DNA of 64,000 nucleotides from Streptomyces sp. Root431 (GCF_001426585.1 NZ_LMEI01000012.1:400056-464055), one strand, 5' to 3'. Counted from the first letter of the stretch, positions 32,066-42,057 are shown. Notes: generated from the sequence alone by a model not told the origin. Translations and numbers: made by a program.

Positions 32066-34846
32066 TCACCTTTCCTGCCCCTCCTCCAAGCCCTCCGCCA
32101 GCACCTCCGCCAGGTGCCTGGCCCTGCCGCCCGCGAGGTCGGCGATCTGCGTCCTGCACGAGAACCCGTCCGCCAGGACCTCCGATCCCTCCGGGGCCGC
32201 GCGGAGGGCCGGCAGGAGCTGGTCCTCGGCGCAGGCGACCGAGACCTCGTAGTGGGCCGGTTCGAAGCCGAAGTTGCCCGCCAGGCCGCAGCAGCCGCCC
32301 GACAGTTCGCCCGTGAGGCCCGCGTGGGCGCGGAGGCGGCGGTCGGGGGCGTCGCCGAGGACCGCGTGCTGGTGGCAGTGGGTCTGGCCGGCGACCGGGC
32401 GGTCGAGGCGGGGCGGGGTCCAGTCGGGGGCCAGGGTCTCCAGGGCCTCGGCGAAGGTCAGGACGGAGGCCGCGAGGCGGGCCGCTCGGGGGTCGTCCGG
32501 CAGGAGTTCGGGCAGGTCCGTGCGGAGAGTGGCCGCGCAGGAGGGTTCGAGGACGACCACCGGTCCGGGGGCGGCGGAGAGGCCCAGGACGTCCAGTGTC
32601 CGGCGCATCGCCTTCCGCGCCGCCCCCAGCCGCCCCGTCGACACGTACGTCAACCCGCAGCAGACCCGCCCCGGCGGCAGCGCCACCCCCAGCCCCGCGT
32701 CCTCCAGAACGCGCACCGCCGCCCGGCCCACCTCCGGGGAGAGGTGGTTCGTGAAGGTGTCCGGCCACAGGGTGAGGGTCGGCGGGCGGCGGGAGCCGCG
32801 TTCGCCGAACCAGGACACGAACGTCCGGTCCGCCACCCTCGGCATCGACCGCTCCGGCGTCACCCCCGCGAGCCGCGCCGCGAACGGCAGCCGCGTCGCC
32901 GCGTTCACGCCCCGGCCGAAGAGGGCCAGCCAGCGGGGCAGGCCGCCCATCGTCCAGTGGGAGCGCGGCCGGCGCAGCAGGCCGAGTGGGCCCGCGTAGT
33001 GCCGGTCCAGGAACTCCGCCTTGTACGCGGCCATGTCGACGCCTACCGGGCAGTCGCTGCGGCACCCCTTGCAGGACAGGCACAGATCGAGCGCCTCCCG
33101 GACCTCCTCCGACCTCCAGCCGTCGGTGATCACCTCGCCGAGCGCCATCTCGTGCAGGAGTCGCGCCCGACCCCGCGTGGAGTGTTTTTCCTCCCCCGTC
33201 GCCCGGTAGGACGGGCACATCACCGTCGCTCCCGAACTCGGGCCCTCCACGCGACACTTGGCGACCCCCACGCACCGCGCCGCCTCCCGGCCCACGCCCA
33301 CCAGCGGCAGCCCCTCGAAGCGCAGTCCGGAGTCCAGCGGCTTCGGGCGGACCAGCATCCCCGGGTTCAGGCCTCCGTCCGGGTCCCACACGTCCTTCAC
33401 CGCGCCGAAGAGGCCGACGAGCTCCTCCCCGTACATCCTCGGCAGCAGCTCCGCCCGCGCCTGCCCGTCGCCGTGCTCGCCGGAGAGCGAGCCGCCGTGG
33501 GCGACCACGAGGTCCGCCACCGCCTCCGAGAAGCGGCGGAAGTCCCGTACCCCCTTCTTCGTCCACAGGTCGAAGTCGATCCGGACGTGCACGCACCCGT
33601 CCCCGAAGTGCCCGTACGGGATCCCCCGGAGGCCGAAGTCGGCCAGCAGCGCGCGGAATTCCCGCAGGTACGCGCCCAGCCGGGCCGGCGGCACCGCGCA
33701 GTCCTCCCAGCCCGGCCACGCCTCCCCGCCCCCGGGGAGCCGTGTCGCCGTCCCCGCCGCGTCCTCGCGGATCCGCCACAGGGCCCGCTGCCCGGCCGGG
33801 TCCCGGACCACGACGGAATCCAGCGCGTCCGCCGCCCGGACCAGGCCCGCAGCGGCCGAAGGACCGTCCGTCTCCACGAACAGCCACGCCCCGCCCCGGG
33901 GCAGCCCCCCGGCCCCGGCCCCGCCCCGTACGAGGTCGGCGGCCATCCCCTCCACCGTCAGCGGCCCGTACGGGAGCAGCCCCGCCGCCGCCTCCGCCGC
34001 CGCGCTCTCGTCCGGGTACCCGAGGACGACGAGCACCGGGTCCGCCGGCAGCGGGACGAGCCGTACCGTCGCCTCCGTCACCACCCCCAGCGTCCCCTCG
34101 CTCCCGCAGAACGAGCGGACCACGTCCACGCCCTTCTCCGGCAGCAGCGCGTCGAGGGCGTAGCCGGAGATCCGGCGCGGGAGGCCGGCCGGGTAGCCGG
34201 TCCGGAGGAGGGCGAGGTTGCGGCCGACGAGGTCGAGGAGTCCGGCGGGGGCGCCCCGCCCGTCCCGGCCGAGCGTCAACCTCTCTCCCCCGTACGTCAC
34301 CACATCCAGCGAGCGCACGTTGTCCGCCGTGGTCCCCCACGCGACCGAGTGCGCCCCGCACGCGTTGTTGCCGATCATGCCGCCGAGGGTGCAGCGGCTG
34401 TGCGTGGACGGGTCGGGGCCGAAGGTCAGCCCGTACGGCCGCGCCGCCTCCCGCAGCCGGTCGAGGACGAGCCCCGGCCGGACCACGGCCGTCCGCTCCT
34501 CCGGGTCCAGGGAGACGAGCCCGGCCATGTGCCGTGTGAGGTCGAGCACCACGCCCGTACCGGTGGCCTGGCCGCCGATGGAGGTGCCGCCGCCCCGCGC
34601 GACGACCGGTGTCGTCCCGTGCGCCCGGCACACCTCCAGGACGGCCGCGACGTCGGCGGCGTCGCGCGGCGCGACCGTACCGACAGGCACACGGCGGTAG
34701 TTGGAGGCGTCCATCGTCGTCAGGGCCCTCGCCGTGACGGAGAAGTCGACGTCTCCGGCGACGGCGGCGCGCAGCTCCGCGGCGAGGGCGGACGCATGAT
34801 CCTCGTGTGTTCCCACAACGCCAGGATGTCTCAGTCCTCGTCTCAT
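32066..34846 (-). CDS. Fused FAD-linked oxidase and Fe-S (GlpC-like) oxidoreductase
   Basis: The 926-residue protein joins an FAD-binding PCMH domain (PVVARGGGTSIGGQATGTGVVLDL, then GGMIGNNACGAHSVAWG), an FAD-oxidase C domain (GHFGDGCVHVRIDFDL, SLSGEHGDGQARAELL), a ferredoxin-type domain with CLSCKGCRSDCPVGVD plus an MCPSY cluster, and a CCG domain (VCCGLTYVSTG; GGCCGLAGNFG). It matches the Dld/GlcD plus GlpC-type respiratory oxidases that oxidise D-lactate, D-2-hydroxyglutarate or glycolate. Start ATG at 34846 is tentative; a GTG at 34816 is the alternative. It diverges from serC across about 51 bp. Confidence 0.9.
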   Translation of the reverse strand: MRRGLRHPGVVGTHEDHASALAAELRAAVAGDVDFSVTARALTTMDASNYRRVPVGTVAPRDAADVAAVLEVCRAHGTTPVVARGGGTSIGGQATGTGVVLDLTRHMAGLVSLDPEERTAVVRPGLVLDRLREAARPYGLTFGPDPSTHSRCTLGGMIGNNACGAHSVAWGTTADNVRSLDVVTYGGERLTLGRDGRGAPAGLLDLVGRNLALLRTGYPAGLPRRISGYALDALLPEKGVDVVRSFCGSEGTLGVVTEATVRLVPLPADPVLVVLGYPDESAAAEAAAGLLPYGPLTVEGMAADLVRGGAGAGGLPRGGAWLFVETDGPSAAAGLVRAADALDSVVVRDPAGQRALWRIREDAAGTATRLPGGGEAWPGWEDCAVPPARLGAYLREFRALLADFGLRGIPYGHFGDGCVHVRIDFDLWTKKGVRDFRRFSEAVADLVVAHGGSLSGEHGDGQARAELLPRMYGEELVGLFGAVKDVWDPDGGLNPGMLVRPKPLDSGLRFEGLPLVGVGREAARCVGVAKCRVEGPSSGATVMCPSYRATGEEKHSTRGRARLLHEMALGEVITDGWRSEEVREALDLCLSCKGCRSDCPVGVDMAAYKAEFLDRHYAGPLGLLRRPRSHWTMGGLPRWLALFGRGVNAATRLPFAARLAGVTPERSMPRVADRTFVSWFGERGSRRPPTLTLWPDTFTNHLSPEVGRAAVRVLEDAGLGVALPPGRVCCGLTYVSTGRLGAARKAMRRTLDVLGLSAAPGPVVVLEPSCAATLRTDLPELLPDDPRAARLAASVLTFAEALETLAPDWTPPRLDRPVAGQTHCHQHAVLGDAPDRRLRAHAGLTGELSGGCCGLAGNFGFEPAHYEVSVACAEDQLLPALRAAPEGSEVLADGFSCRTQIADLAGGRARHLAEVLAEGLEEGQER

Positions 34847-34897
34847 CCGGCGGACATCCCGCGACCGGCCCCTTCCGGACCCGATACTCTCCGCCTC

Positions 34898-36016
34898 GTG
34901 GCTGAGATCCAGATTCCCGCTGACATCAAGCCCGCCGACGGCCGTTTCGGCGCGGGCCCCTCCAAGGTGCGTACGGAGGCGCTGGACGCCCTGGCCGCGA
35001 CCGGCACCTCTCTCCTCGGCACGTCCCACCGCCAGGCTCCGGTCAAGAACCTGGTCGGCGAAGTGCGTGCCGGCGTCTCCGACCTCTTCTCGCTGCCCGA
35101 GGGCTACGAGGTGATCCTGGGCAACGGCGGCTCCACCGCCTTCTGGGACATCGCGACCCACGGTCTGATCGAGAACAAGTCGCAGCACCTCACCTTCGGC
35201 GAGTTCTCCTCCAAGTTCGCGAAGGCCGCCAAGCTGGCTCCCTGGCTTGCCGAGCCGACCGTGATCTCCTCCGACCCGGGCACGCACCCGGAGCCGGTGG
35301 CCGAGGCGGGCGTCGACGTCTACGCGTACACGCACAACGAGACCTCCACCGGTGTCGCCGCCCCGATCAAGCGGGTCGCCGGTGCCGACGAGGGCGCGCT
35401 CGTCCTCGTCGACGCGACCTCGGGCGCGGGCGGTCTGCCCGTCGACATCGCCGAGTCGGACGTCTACTACTTCGCCCCGCAGAAGTCCTTCGCCGCCGAG
35501 GGCGGCCTGTGGCTCGCGGCGTTCTCCCCGGCCGCTCTGGAGCGCGCCGCCCGTGTCCACGCCTCGGGCCGGCACATCCCGGAGTTCTTCTCGCTGCCGA
35601 CGGCGATCGACAACTCGCTGAAGAACCAGACGTACAACACCCCGGCGCTCTCGACCCTCTTCCTGCTCAACGAGCAGCTGAAGTGGATCAACGGCCAGGG
35701 CGGTCTCGACTGGGCCGTGGCCCGGACGAAGGAGTCCTCGGACGCGCTGTACGGCTGGGCCGAGGAGTCCAAGTACGCCTCGCCGTTCGTGGCGGACGCG
35801 GCGAAGCGCTCGCAGGTCATCGGCACGATCGACTTCGCGGACGAGGTCGACGCGGCGGCGGTCGCGAAGGTGCTCCGCGCCAACGGGATCGTGGACACCG
35901 AGCCGTACCGCAAGCTGGGCCGCAACCAGCTGCGGGTCGCGATGTTCCCGGCGATCGACCCGGCGGACGTGCGCGCCCTGACGGCGTGCATCGACTACGT
36001 GATCGAGAAGCTCTGA
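34898..36016 (+). CDS. serC: Phosphoserine transaminase
   Basis: The 372-residue aminotransferase converts 3-phosphohydroxypyruvate and glutamate into phosphoserine. It shows the mycobacterial-type SerC pattern: FGAGPSKVRTEALDAL, LGTSHRQAPVKNLVGEVR, LGNGGSTAFWDIATHGL, NETSTGVAAPI, YYFAPQKSFAAEGG (PLP lysine) and a C-terminal LGRNQLRVAMFPAIDPADV. The GTG at 34898 follows the divergent FAD-oxidase start by 51 bp. GATACT at 34883 could be its -10 box. Nine-base repeats and a strong terminator follow the stop. Confidence 0.95.
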   Translation: MAEIQIPADIKPADGRFGAGPSKVRTEALDALAATGTSLLGTSHRQAPVKNLVGEVRAGVSDLFSLPEGYEVILGNGGSTAFWDIATHGLIENKSQHLTFGEFSSKFAKAAKLAPWLAEPTVISSDPGTHPEPVAEAGVDVYAYTHNETSTGVAAPIKRVAGADEGALVLVDATSGAGGLPVDIAESDVYYFAPQKSFAAEGGLWLAAFSPAALERAARVHASGRHIPEFFSLPTAIDNSLKNQTYNTPALSTLFLLNEQLKWINGQGGLDWAVARTKESSDALYGWAEESKYASPFVADAAKRSQVIGTIDFADEVDAAAVAKVLRANGIVDTEPYRKLGRNQLRVAMFPAIDPADVRALTACIDYVIEKL

Positions 36017-36025
36017 TCTTTCGCG

Positions 36026-36107
36026 GCTTCTCGGAGCTTTCATAGCTCTCGAAGCTCTCGTAGCTCTCGTAGCTCTCGAAGCTCTCGAAGCTCTCGAAGC
36101 TCTCGTA
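36026..36107. repeat. Tandem 9-bp repeats after serC
   Basis: Nine adjacent units fit GCTCTCG(A/T)A, the first two degenerate, forming an array in the 3' region of serC. Each unit codes for a three-residue motif in one frame, but this is a by-product of the 9-bp period. It sits directly before the 16-bp terminator hairpin. Confidence 0.9.
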
Positions 36108-36110
36108 CGA

Positions 36111-36145
36111 AGGGCCCGGCACGGACATCGTCCGTGCCGGGCCCT
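36111..36145. terminator. 16-bp perfect terminator hairpin between serC and the ABC operon
   Basis: AGGGCCCGGCACGGAC pairs with its full complement around a 3-base loop. It lies between two convergent transcripts (serC plus strand, ABC permease minus strand), so it likely stops both. Confidence 0.85.
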
Positions 36146-36183
36146 CGTGCGTCACCTGGCTCGTGCGTCATCTGGCTCGTCCG

Positions 36184-37004
36184 TCACCGGCTGAGCGCCT
36201 GGTAGCGGCGGACCGCCAACGGCAGGAACACCGCCGTGAGGACGAGCGGCCACGCGAACGCCATCAGGACCGCGTGCTGCTCGACCCAGGTGCCGCCGTC
36301 CGCGCCCGGGTTGCCGAAGAGCTCGCGGGTGGCCGTCACCGTGGACGAGATCGGGTTCCAGGCGGCGACGGGCCCGAGCCAGGAGGGCATCAGGGACGGT
36401 GCCACGTACACGCTGGAGATCATCGTGACCGGGAAGATCACGGCGTAGAGCGCTCCGGCCGCCTCGGTGTTCGGCACCATCAGGCCGCACCACACGCCCA
36501 CCCAGATCAGACTGAACCGCAGGAGCAGGAGCAGGCCGAAGCCGAGGAGGGTCGGGCCGGTGCCGCCGTCCGAGGTCCAGCCGATGGCGAGGGCGGTGGC
36601 GGCGAGGATGGCGAGTTCGGCGGCGGCGACGAGGAGGTCGGAGAGGCCCCGGCCGGTGGCGACGGCGGACGGGGCCATCGGCATGGAGCGGAACCGGTCC
36701 ACGACGCCCTTGCCGCTGTCGGAGACGACGGCGGTCGCGGTGTTCATGAGGCCGAAGGCCATGGTCATGGTGAACATGCCGGGCATGAGGAACTCGCGGT
36801 AGTCCCCGCCGCCGGGCACGCGCATCGCGCTGCCGAAGACGAATCCGTAGAGCAGGACGGAGACGATGGGGAAGCCGAGCTGCCAGACGATCGCGATCGG
36901 CTGCCGGCGGTAGTTGAGCAGGGTGCGGCGGACGAGGGTCCAGCAGTCGGCGACGGCCCAGTAGGCCCGGCCGCCGAGGGTGTCCGCGGGGGTGGTGACG
37001 GTGC

Positions 37005-37008
<4 letters not shown>
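36184..37008 (-). CDS. ABC-2 type export permease (DrrB-like)
   Basis: The 274-residue protein has six hydrophobic segments (FPIVSVLLYGFVFGSAM; YREFLMPGMFTMTMAFGLMNTATAVV; LLVAAAELAILAATALAIG; LLGFGLLLLLRFSLIWVGVWCGLMV; YAVIFPVTMISSVYVAPSLMP; HAVLMAFAWPLVLTAVFLPLAV), the ABC-2 fold of drug and polysaccharide exporters. The segment ...DRFRSMPMAPSAVATGRGLSDLL is the usual cytoplasmic loop of DrrB-like proteins. Its ATG overlaps the ATPase gene by 4 bp. It likely exports a hydrophobic drug; the substrate is unknown. Confidence 0.9.
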
Positions 37009-37964
<956 letters not shown>

Positions 37965-37981
37965 GGAGGCCTCCCGGTTCT

Positions 37982-38033
37982 GAGTACACCGCATTCTGAG
38001 TACACCGTACTCAATTAAGAGTACACCGTACTC
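37982..38033. promoter_or_regulatory. Tandem TetR operators between the ABC pair and the TetR gene
   Basis: Two perfect 15-bp palindromes, GAGTACACCGTACTC, lie at 37998-38012 and 38019-38033 (21-bp spacing, two helical turns). A degenerate third copy occurs at 37982-37996. The array overlaps the divergent promoters, and the TetR start is only 18 bp from the last site. Confidence 0.85.
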
Positions 38034-38050
38034 AGTTTTAGAGTGGCGGC

Positions 38051-38785
38051 ATGACGACGAGCAGCCTCGACCTCCTCTGGGGCACCGGCGACCGCCCCAG
38101 CCGCGGCCCCAAGCCGGGCCTCACCCTCGACCGGATCGTCACGACCGCCGTCGGGATCGCCGACGCCGAGGGGCTCGACGCCGTCTCGATGCGGCGGGTG
38201 GCGAGCGAGCTCGGCGTCGGCACGATGTCGCTCTACCGGTACGTCCCCGGCAAGACCGAGCTCCTCGACCTGATGCTCGACCGCGTCCAGGGCGAGTCCC
38301 TCGACGACGCCCCGAAGGCCCCCACCCACTGGCGCGACACCGTCACGGCGCTGGCCCGGACCACCCTCGCCCTCTACCGGGCGCACCCCTGGCTGCTCAA
38401 GGTCAACGAGGCCCGCTCCGTCCTGGGCCCGAGCGCGCTGCGCGGCCTGGAGCTCTGCCTCTCGGGGCTCAAGGGGCCGCACGGCATGGGTCTGAGCGAC
38501 CCCGAGACCGTCTCGGTCATCATCACCGTGCAGGGCTTCGCGGCGGGGATCGCGCGCATGGAACTCCAGGCCGTCGAGGCGGCGAAGGAGACGGGCGTCG
38601 ACGACGAGGAGTTCTGGCGCACGCAACGGCCCTACCTGGAGCGTGCGATGGCCAGCGGCGACTACCCGCTGATGGCGGCGCTCGCCGCCGACACCTTCTC
38701 CCACGACACCGACCACTTCGCCTTCGGGCTCGCCCGCCTCCTCGACGGCTTCGAAGCCCTGGTCGGCTCGGTGCGAAGCGCCTGA
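38051..38785 (+). CDS. TetR-family repressor of the DrrAB-like exporter
   Basis: The 244-residue protein has an N-terminal helix-turn-helix (LTLDRIVTTAVGIADAEGLDAVSMRRVASELGVGTMSLYRYVPGKTELLDLML) and the C-terminal ligand domain of the TetR_C_1 type (WRDTVTALARTTLALYRAHPWL). This subgroup usually controls an adjacent drug exporter. It is divergent from the ABC operon, and the GAGTAC palindromes lie directly upstream of its ATG. The -10-like TTTTAGAGT near 38035 would place the start within the operator. Confidence 0.92.
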   Translation: MTTSSLDLLWGTGDRPSRGPKPGLTLDRIVTTAVGIADAEGLDAVSMRRVASELGVGTMSLYRYVPGKTELLDLMLDRVQGESLDDAPKAPTHWRDTVTALARTTLALYRAHPWLLKVNEARSVLGPSALRGLELCLSGLKGPHGMGLSDPETVSVIITVQGFAAGIARMELQAVEAAKETGVDDEEFWRTQRPYLERAMASGDYPLMAALAADTFSHDTDHFAFGLARLLDGFEALVGSVRSA

Positions 38786-38807
38786 GTGCCGGGCTCGCCC
38801 CGGCGGA

Positions 38808-39833
38808 TCAGCGGCGCAGGAGGCGCTTGATCCCGAGGACGAGGACGGTGGCGCCCGCGAGGACGAGGAAGCCGACGGTGGCGTTGCCCTGGCTTCCCTG
38901 GTCGCCGCCCGTGACGGCGGAAGGCTTCGGGGTCTCGCTCTTCCCCGGCGTCTCCGTGCCCGACCCGTCTCCCGTGTCCGACCCGTTCCCCGTGTCCGGC
39001 GGACGGTTCTCCGCATCGCGGTCGACGCGGACCACCTTGCTGTTCGCGCCCTCCGAGCCGAACATGAACGCCGAGCCGTCCGTCGTGTACGTCACCGACT
39101 CCGCCTGCCCCTGGAAGGGGGCGCCGACGCCCGTGCCCCCGTCGCCGAGGCGGCCGTCCTTCCAGGCGTACTCCTTCGCGCTGAAGTAGCCGCGCAGGAC
39201 GAGCCGTCCGCCGTCCGGGGAGAAGGCGCCGTCGGTCACCCACGGCACCTCGTCGACGCGGCGGAAGACGTTCGTCCCGGACGAGGAGAGCCGCTCGGGG
39301 CCCGCGTACAGGCCGCCGCCGTCCTGGTTCTTGCTCGCGATGTACACCCGGCCGGTCTTCGGATGGACCATCAGCGCCTCGGCGTTGCGCGGCCCGTCGG
39401 CGTACTTCACGACGTACTGCTTCGCCGCCACCTTCTGGTCCTTGAGGGTCTTCGGCTCGGGGAAGCGGTAGATCCAGACGTGGTCCCAGGAGCCGTCGAG
39501 GTTGTCGCCGATGTCGCCGACGTAGATGTCGCCGTCCGGGCCGACGGCGATCGCCTCCATGTCGCGGGGCGTGCCGACGCCCTGCATCGTCAGGGTCGCG
39601 ACGGTCTCGCCCGTGCGGGAGTCGATGCCGTAGATCAGGGGCGCGTCCTGGTCGTTGTGCGTCCAGTAGATCCCGGGGTGGGCGCGGCTCGCCGCGAGGC
39701 CGCTGGACTCGGTGATCCGGGGGTCCGCGATCGTGAAGTCCCGGTCGGGGTCCTGCCCTTCGGCACGGGCATGGCCGGCGGGGAGCAGCACCAGGGCCGC
39801 CGCCGCGCCGAGGGCGCACAGAGCAGTTCGCAT
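38808..39833 (-). CDS. Secreted beta-propeller protein with C-terminal membrane anchor
   Basis: The 341-residue protein begins with a signal peptide (RTALCALGAAAALVLLPAGHARA). A propeller-like body follows: repeats such as GLAASRAHPGIYWTHNDQ, EAIAVGPDGDIYVGDIGDN, EALMVHPKTGRVYIASKNQ and SVTYTTDGSAFMFGSEG. A Gly/Ser/Thr-Pro-rich linker leads to a final hydrophobic segment with arginines (FLVLAGATVLVLGIKRLLRR), so it may be anchored to the outer face of the membrane. No catalytic residues are evident. Relatives are annotated as WD40-like or esterase-like, but function is unknown. Confidence 0.82.
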   Translation of the reverse strand: MRTALCALGAAAALVLLPAGHARAEGQDPDRDFTIADPRITESSGLAASRAHPGIYWTHNDQDAPLIYGIDSRTGETVATLTMQGVGTPRDMEAIAVGPDGDIYVGDIGDNLDGSWDHVWIYRFPEPKTLKDQKVAAKQYVVKYADGPRNAEALMVHPKTGRVYIASKNQDGGGLYAGPERLSSSGTNVFRRVDEVPWVTDGAFSPDGGRLVLRGYFSAKEYAWKDGRLGDGGTGVGAPFQGQAESVTYTTDGSAFMFGSEGANSKVVRVDRDAENRPPDTGNGSDTGDGSGTETPGKSETPKPSAVTGGDQGSQGNATVGFLVLAGATVLVLGIKRLLRR

Positions 39834-39893
39834 GGCCTCAAGCCTGCCATGGGGCGGGGGAAACCTGCTTGACCAGCGGAGGAGCCCGCTGTC

Positions 39894-40757
39894 ATGGTCA
39901 CGCGCATGCCCACTTTCACCGCGCCCGACGGCACGGAACTCGCCTACCACGTCTCCGGTTCCTTCCCCGGTTCCGGCGCCCCGCTCATCTGCCTGCCCGG
40001 CGGTCCGATGCAGGACTCCGCCTATCTCGGGGACCTGGGCGGGCTCACCGCCCTCCGTACGGTGATCCGGCTCGACCTGCGGGGCACGGGCGCGTCCGCG
40101 GTGCCGGACGACCCGTCCTCGTACCGCTGCGACCGGCTCGTCGAGGACGTCGAGGCGCTGCGGATCGAGCTCGGGCTCGACAGCCTCGACCTCCTCGGGC
40201 ACTCGGCGGGCGCGAACCTGGCCGCGCTGTACACGACCCGGTACCCGGAGCGCGTCGCCCGGCTGGTCCTCGCGACCCCGGGCGCGGCGGCCGTCGGGCT
40301 CGACACGACGGGCGAGGAGCGGCTCGCGGCGGCGCGGCTGCGGAGCGCGGAGCCGTGGTTCGGGCCGGCGTACGCGGCTCTTGAGGAGCTCGCGGCGGGG
40401 CGCGGGTCGGCCGAGACCTTCCAGGCGGTCGCGCCCTTCTTCCACGGCACGTGGGACGAGGCCGCGCGCGAGCGGCACGCGGAGAGCCACCGTCAGCTGA
40501 ACGGCGAGGCAGGGGGGGTCTACGGCAGCGAGGGCGCGTACCAACCGGCGGCCACGCGCGCCGCGTTCGCGGAGTTCGACCGTCCGGTGCTCGTCGTCGC
40601 CGGGGAGGGCGACGCCAACACGCCGGTGCCGACGGCCACCGCGTACGCGGAGCTGTTCCCGAAGGCCACGCTCGCGGTCCTGGCCGGGGGCGGGCACTTC
40701 CCGTGGCACGACGACGAGCGCTGGTTCGCGGAGACGGTCGACGGCTTTCTGGGATGA
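39894..40757 (+). CDS. Alpha/beta-hydrolase (proline-iminopeptidase-like)
   Basis: The 287-residue enzyme has the nucleophile elbow GHSAGANLAALYTTRYPERV, the acid in VVAGEGDANTPVPTA, and the histidine in LAGGGHFPWHDDERWF. The N-terminal FTAPDGTELAYHVSG...LICLPGGPMQDSAYL holds the oxyanion strand. It hydrolyses an ester, amide or lactone of unknown type in the cytoplasm; no signal peptide is seen. The ATG at 39894 follows GGAGGAG. It runs in the same direction as the SGNH gene, 66 bp upstream. Confidence 0.88.
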   Translation: MVTRMPTFTAPDGTELAYHVSGSFPGSGAPLICLPGGPMQDSAYLGDLGGLTALRTVIRLDLRGTGASAVPDDPSSYRCDRLVEDVEALRIELGLDSLDLLGHSAGANLAALYTTRYPERVARLVLATPGAAAVGLDTTGEERLAAARLRSAEPWFGPAYAALEELAAGRGSAETFQAVAPFFHGTWDEAARERHAESHRQLNGEAGGVYGSEGAYQPAATRAAFAEFDRPVLVVAGEGDANTPVPTATAYAELFPKATLAVLAGGGHFPWHDDERWFAETVDGFLG

Positions 40758-40823
40758 CCCCTGCCCGGGGCCGTGTCCCGGATCACGTCGCCGCCCCGGG
40801 GAGCGGTCCGCGATGATGTGACC

Positions 40824-41582
40824 ATGCGTTTTCTGTTCGTCGGCGACAGCATGACCATCGGACGCGTCGGCGACTGGACCTGGCGCCACCGGATGTGGCA
40901 GCACCTGGAGTCGACGCTCCCGGGCCGGTACGAGATCGTCGGCCCGCGCACCGGGCTCTACGACCCGACGGCGGCCGACGACCCCAACGGCGTCGAGGCC
41001 TACGCCGACCCCGCCTTCCCCGCCCCCGCCCGGCGCCACCTGGCCGGCTGGGGCGAGGGCTGGCTGCACATGGCGCCGGTGATCGGCGGGACCGTCACCG
41101 CCACGGGCGCGGACGTCCTGCTGATCTCCCTCGGCCTGATCGACCTCGGCTTCTACACGAACAGCGACCAGACCGAGGAGAACGTCCGCGCGTTCGTCGC
41201 GGCGGCCCGCGCCGCGAACCCGCGCGTGCGGGCCGTGCTCCTGCCGGTCATACCGAACGTCCGCGCCGAGTACGACGCCCCCTTCGCCGCCGAGTGCGCC
41301 CGCTTCAACGAGCTCCTCGCGAAGGCGGTCGCCGACCTGGACACGGCGGCCTCGCCGCTGCTCCTGGCGACGATCCCGGAGTCGTACGACATCCACACGG
41401 ACACCTACGACGGCACCCACCCGGGCGTGACCGGCGAGCACAAGCTGGCCGCCGCCTTCGCCACGGCGATGCACCAGGCCTGGGGCCTGGGCGGCCCCTA
41501 CTCCCCTGAGGTCACCATGGAGAACCCGCCCCACCGGTGGGGCGGCGCCGAGGACGTCCCTCTGCACAAGGAGCCGAGCTGA
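40824..41582 (+). CDS. SGNH/GDSL-family hydrolase
   Basis: The 252-residue esterase has block I FVGDSMTIG with the catalytic serine, block III with LGLIDLGFYT in place of the usual GxND, and block V DGTHPGVTGEHKLA with the Asp/His pair. The ATG at 40824 starts directly at block I, with no signal peptide, so it acts in the cytoplasm, unlike many Streptomyces SGNH lipases. It is probably an esterase or acyl-thioesterase. It lies 66 bp after the alpha/beta-hydrolase and is likely co-transcribed with it. Confidence 0.88.
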   Translation: MRFLFVGDSMTIGRVGDWTWRHRMWQHLESTLPGRYEIVGPRTGLYDPTAADDPNGVEAYADPAFPAPARRHLAGWGEGWLHMAPVIGGTVTATGADVLLISLGLIDLGFYTNSDQTEENVRAFVAAARAANPRVRAVLLPVIPNVRAEYDAPFAAECARFNELLAKAVADLDTAASPLLLATIPESYDIHTDTYDGTHPGVTGEHKLAAAFATAMHQAWGLGGPYSPEVTMENPPHRWGGAEDVPLHKEPS

Positions 41583-41594
41583 CGGGCCGGTCGG

Positions 41595-42014
41595 TCACGC
41601 GGCGCGCGTGAGGCGGTTCGCGAGCGTCGAGACCGTGTACGTACCGATGCCGAGGACGACCTCCAGGGCGTTCCGGCGGGTGTAGCCGGCCTTCTCGAAG
41701 GCCGCCAGCTCCTCGTCGCTCACGGCGCCCGAGGAGGCGAGCACCCGGAGGGTGAACGTCCGGACGGCGGCGAGGCGTTCGGCGTCCGGGGCCGGGCCCA
41801 GGGCCGCCATCTTGGCCTCGTGCATGTCGACGCAGAGGTGGCACTGGTTCCGCTCGGCGACGGTCAGGATGACCGTCTCGCGGGAGTGCGGGTCGAGGGT
41901 GGTGGACTCGAAGATCGCGCTGAGCTTGAGGAAGCCGTCGAGGGTCTCGGGAGACTCCTTGAGGAGAGCGACGGCGGCGGCGGTACGAGCGGACATGTCG
42001 ATCGGTGCGGACAA
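41595..42014 (-). CDS. AhpD-fold carboxymuconolactone decarboxylase-family protein
   Basis: This 139-residue protein keeps the redox site: NQCHLCVDMHE has the CxxC pair and the following histidine, after ETVILTVAE and before MAALGPAPDAERLAAVRTFTLRV. AhpD-type proteins reduce alkyl hydroperoxides through a thiol pair. The start is a TTG at 42014, supported by GGGGGAA upstream; an ATG at 41996 lacks a binding site. It is divergent from a MarR gene whose operator lies between them, a common peroxide-sensing pair. Confidence 0.85.
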   Translation of the reverse strand: MSAPIDMSARTAAAVALLKESPETLDGFLKLSAIFESTTLDPHSRETVILTVAERNQCHLCVDMHEAKMAALGPAPDAERLAAVRTFTLRVLASSGAVSDEELAAFEKAGYTRRNALEVVLGIGTYTVSTLANRLTRAA

Positions 42015-42041
42015 GGTGGTTCCCCCGGACTAGAATGGACA

Positions 42042-42057
42042 ACATGGTTGACCATGT
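42042..42057. promoter_or_regulatory. MarR palindrome overlapping the MarR start codon
   Basis: ACATGGT (42042-42048) and ACCATGT (42051-42057) form a perfect 7-bp inverted repeat with a 2-base centre. The ATG at 42044 falls inside it. TAGAAT at 42031-42036 would serve as a -10 box, predicting a leaderless transcript repressed by the product itself. Confidence 0.65.

Noticed and set aside
32057..36016. A 1319-codon open frame on the plus strand.
   Set aside because: Only its last 372 codons encode SerC; the rest is antisense to the FAD/Fe-S gene and has the arginine/proline-rich composition of a GC-driven shadow frame.
35817..36155. A minus-strand frame encoding repeated YES/FES triplets from the 9-bp repeats.
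   Set aside because: The pattern follows from a period divisible by three; it ends in serC antisense and has no promoter or homologue.
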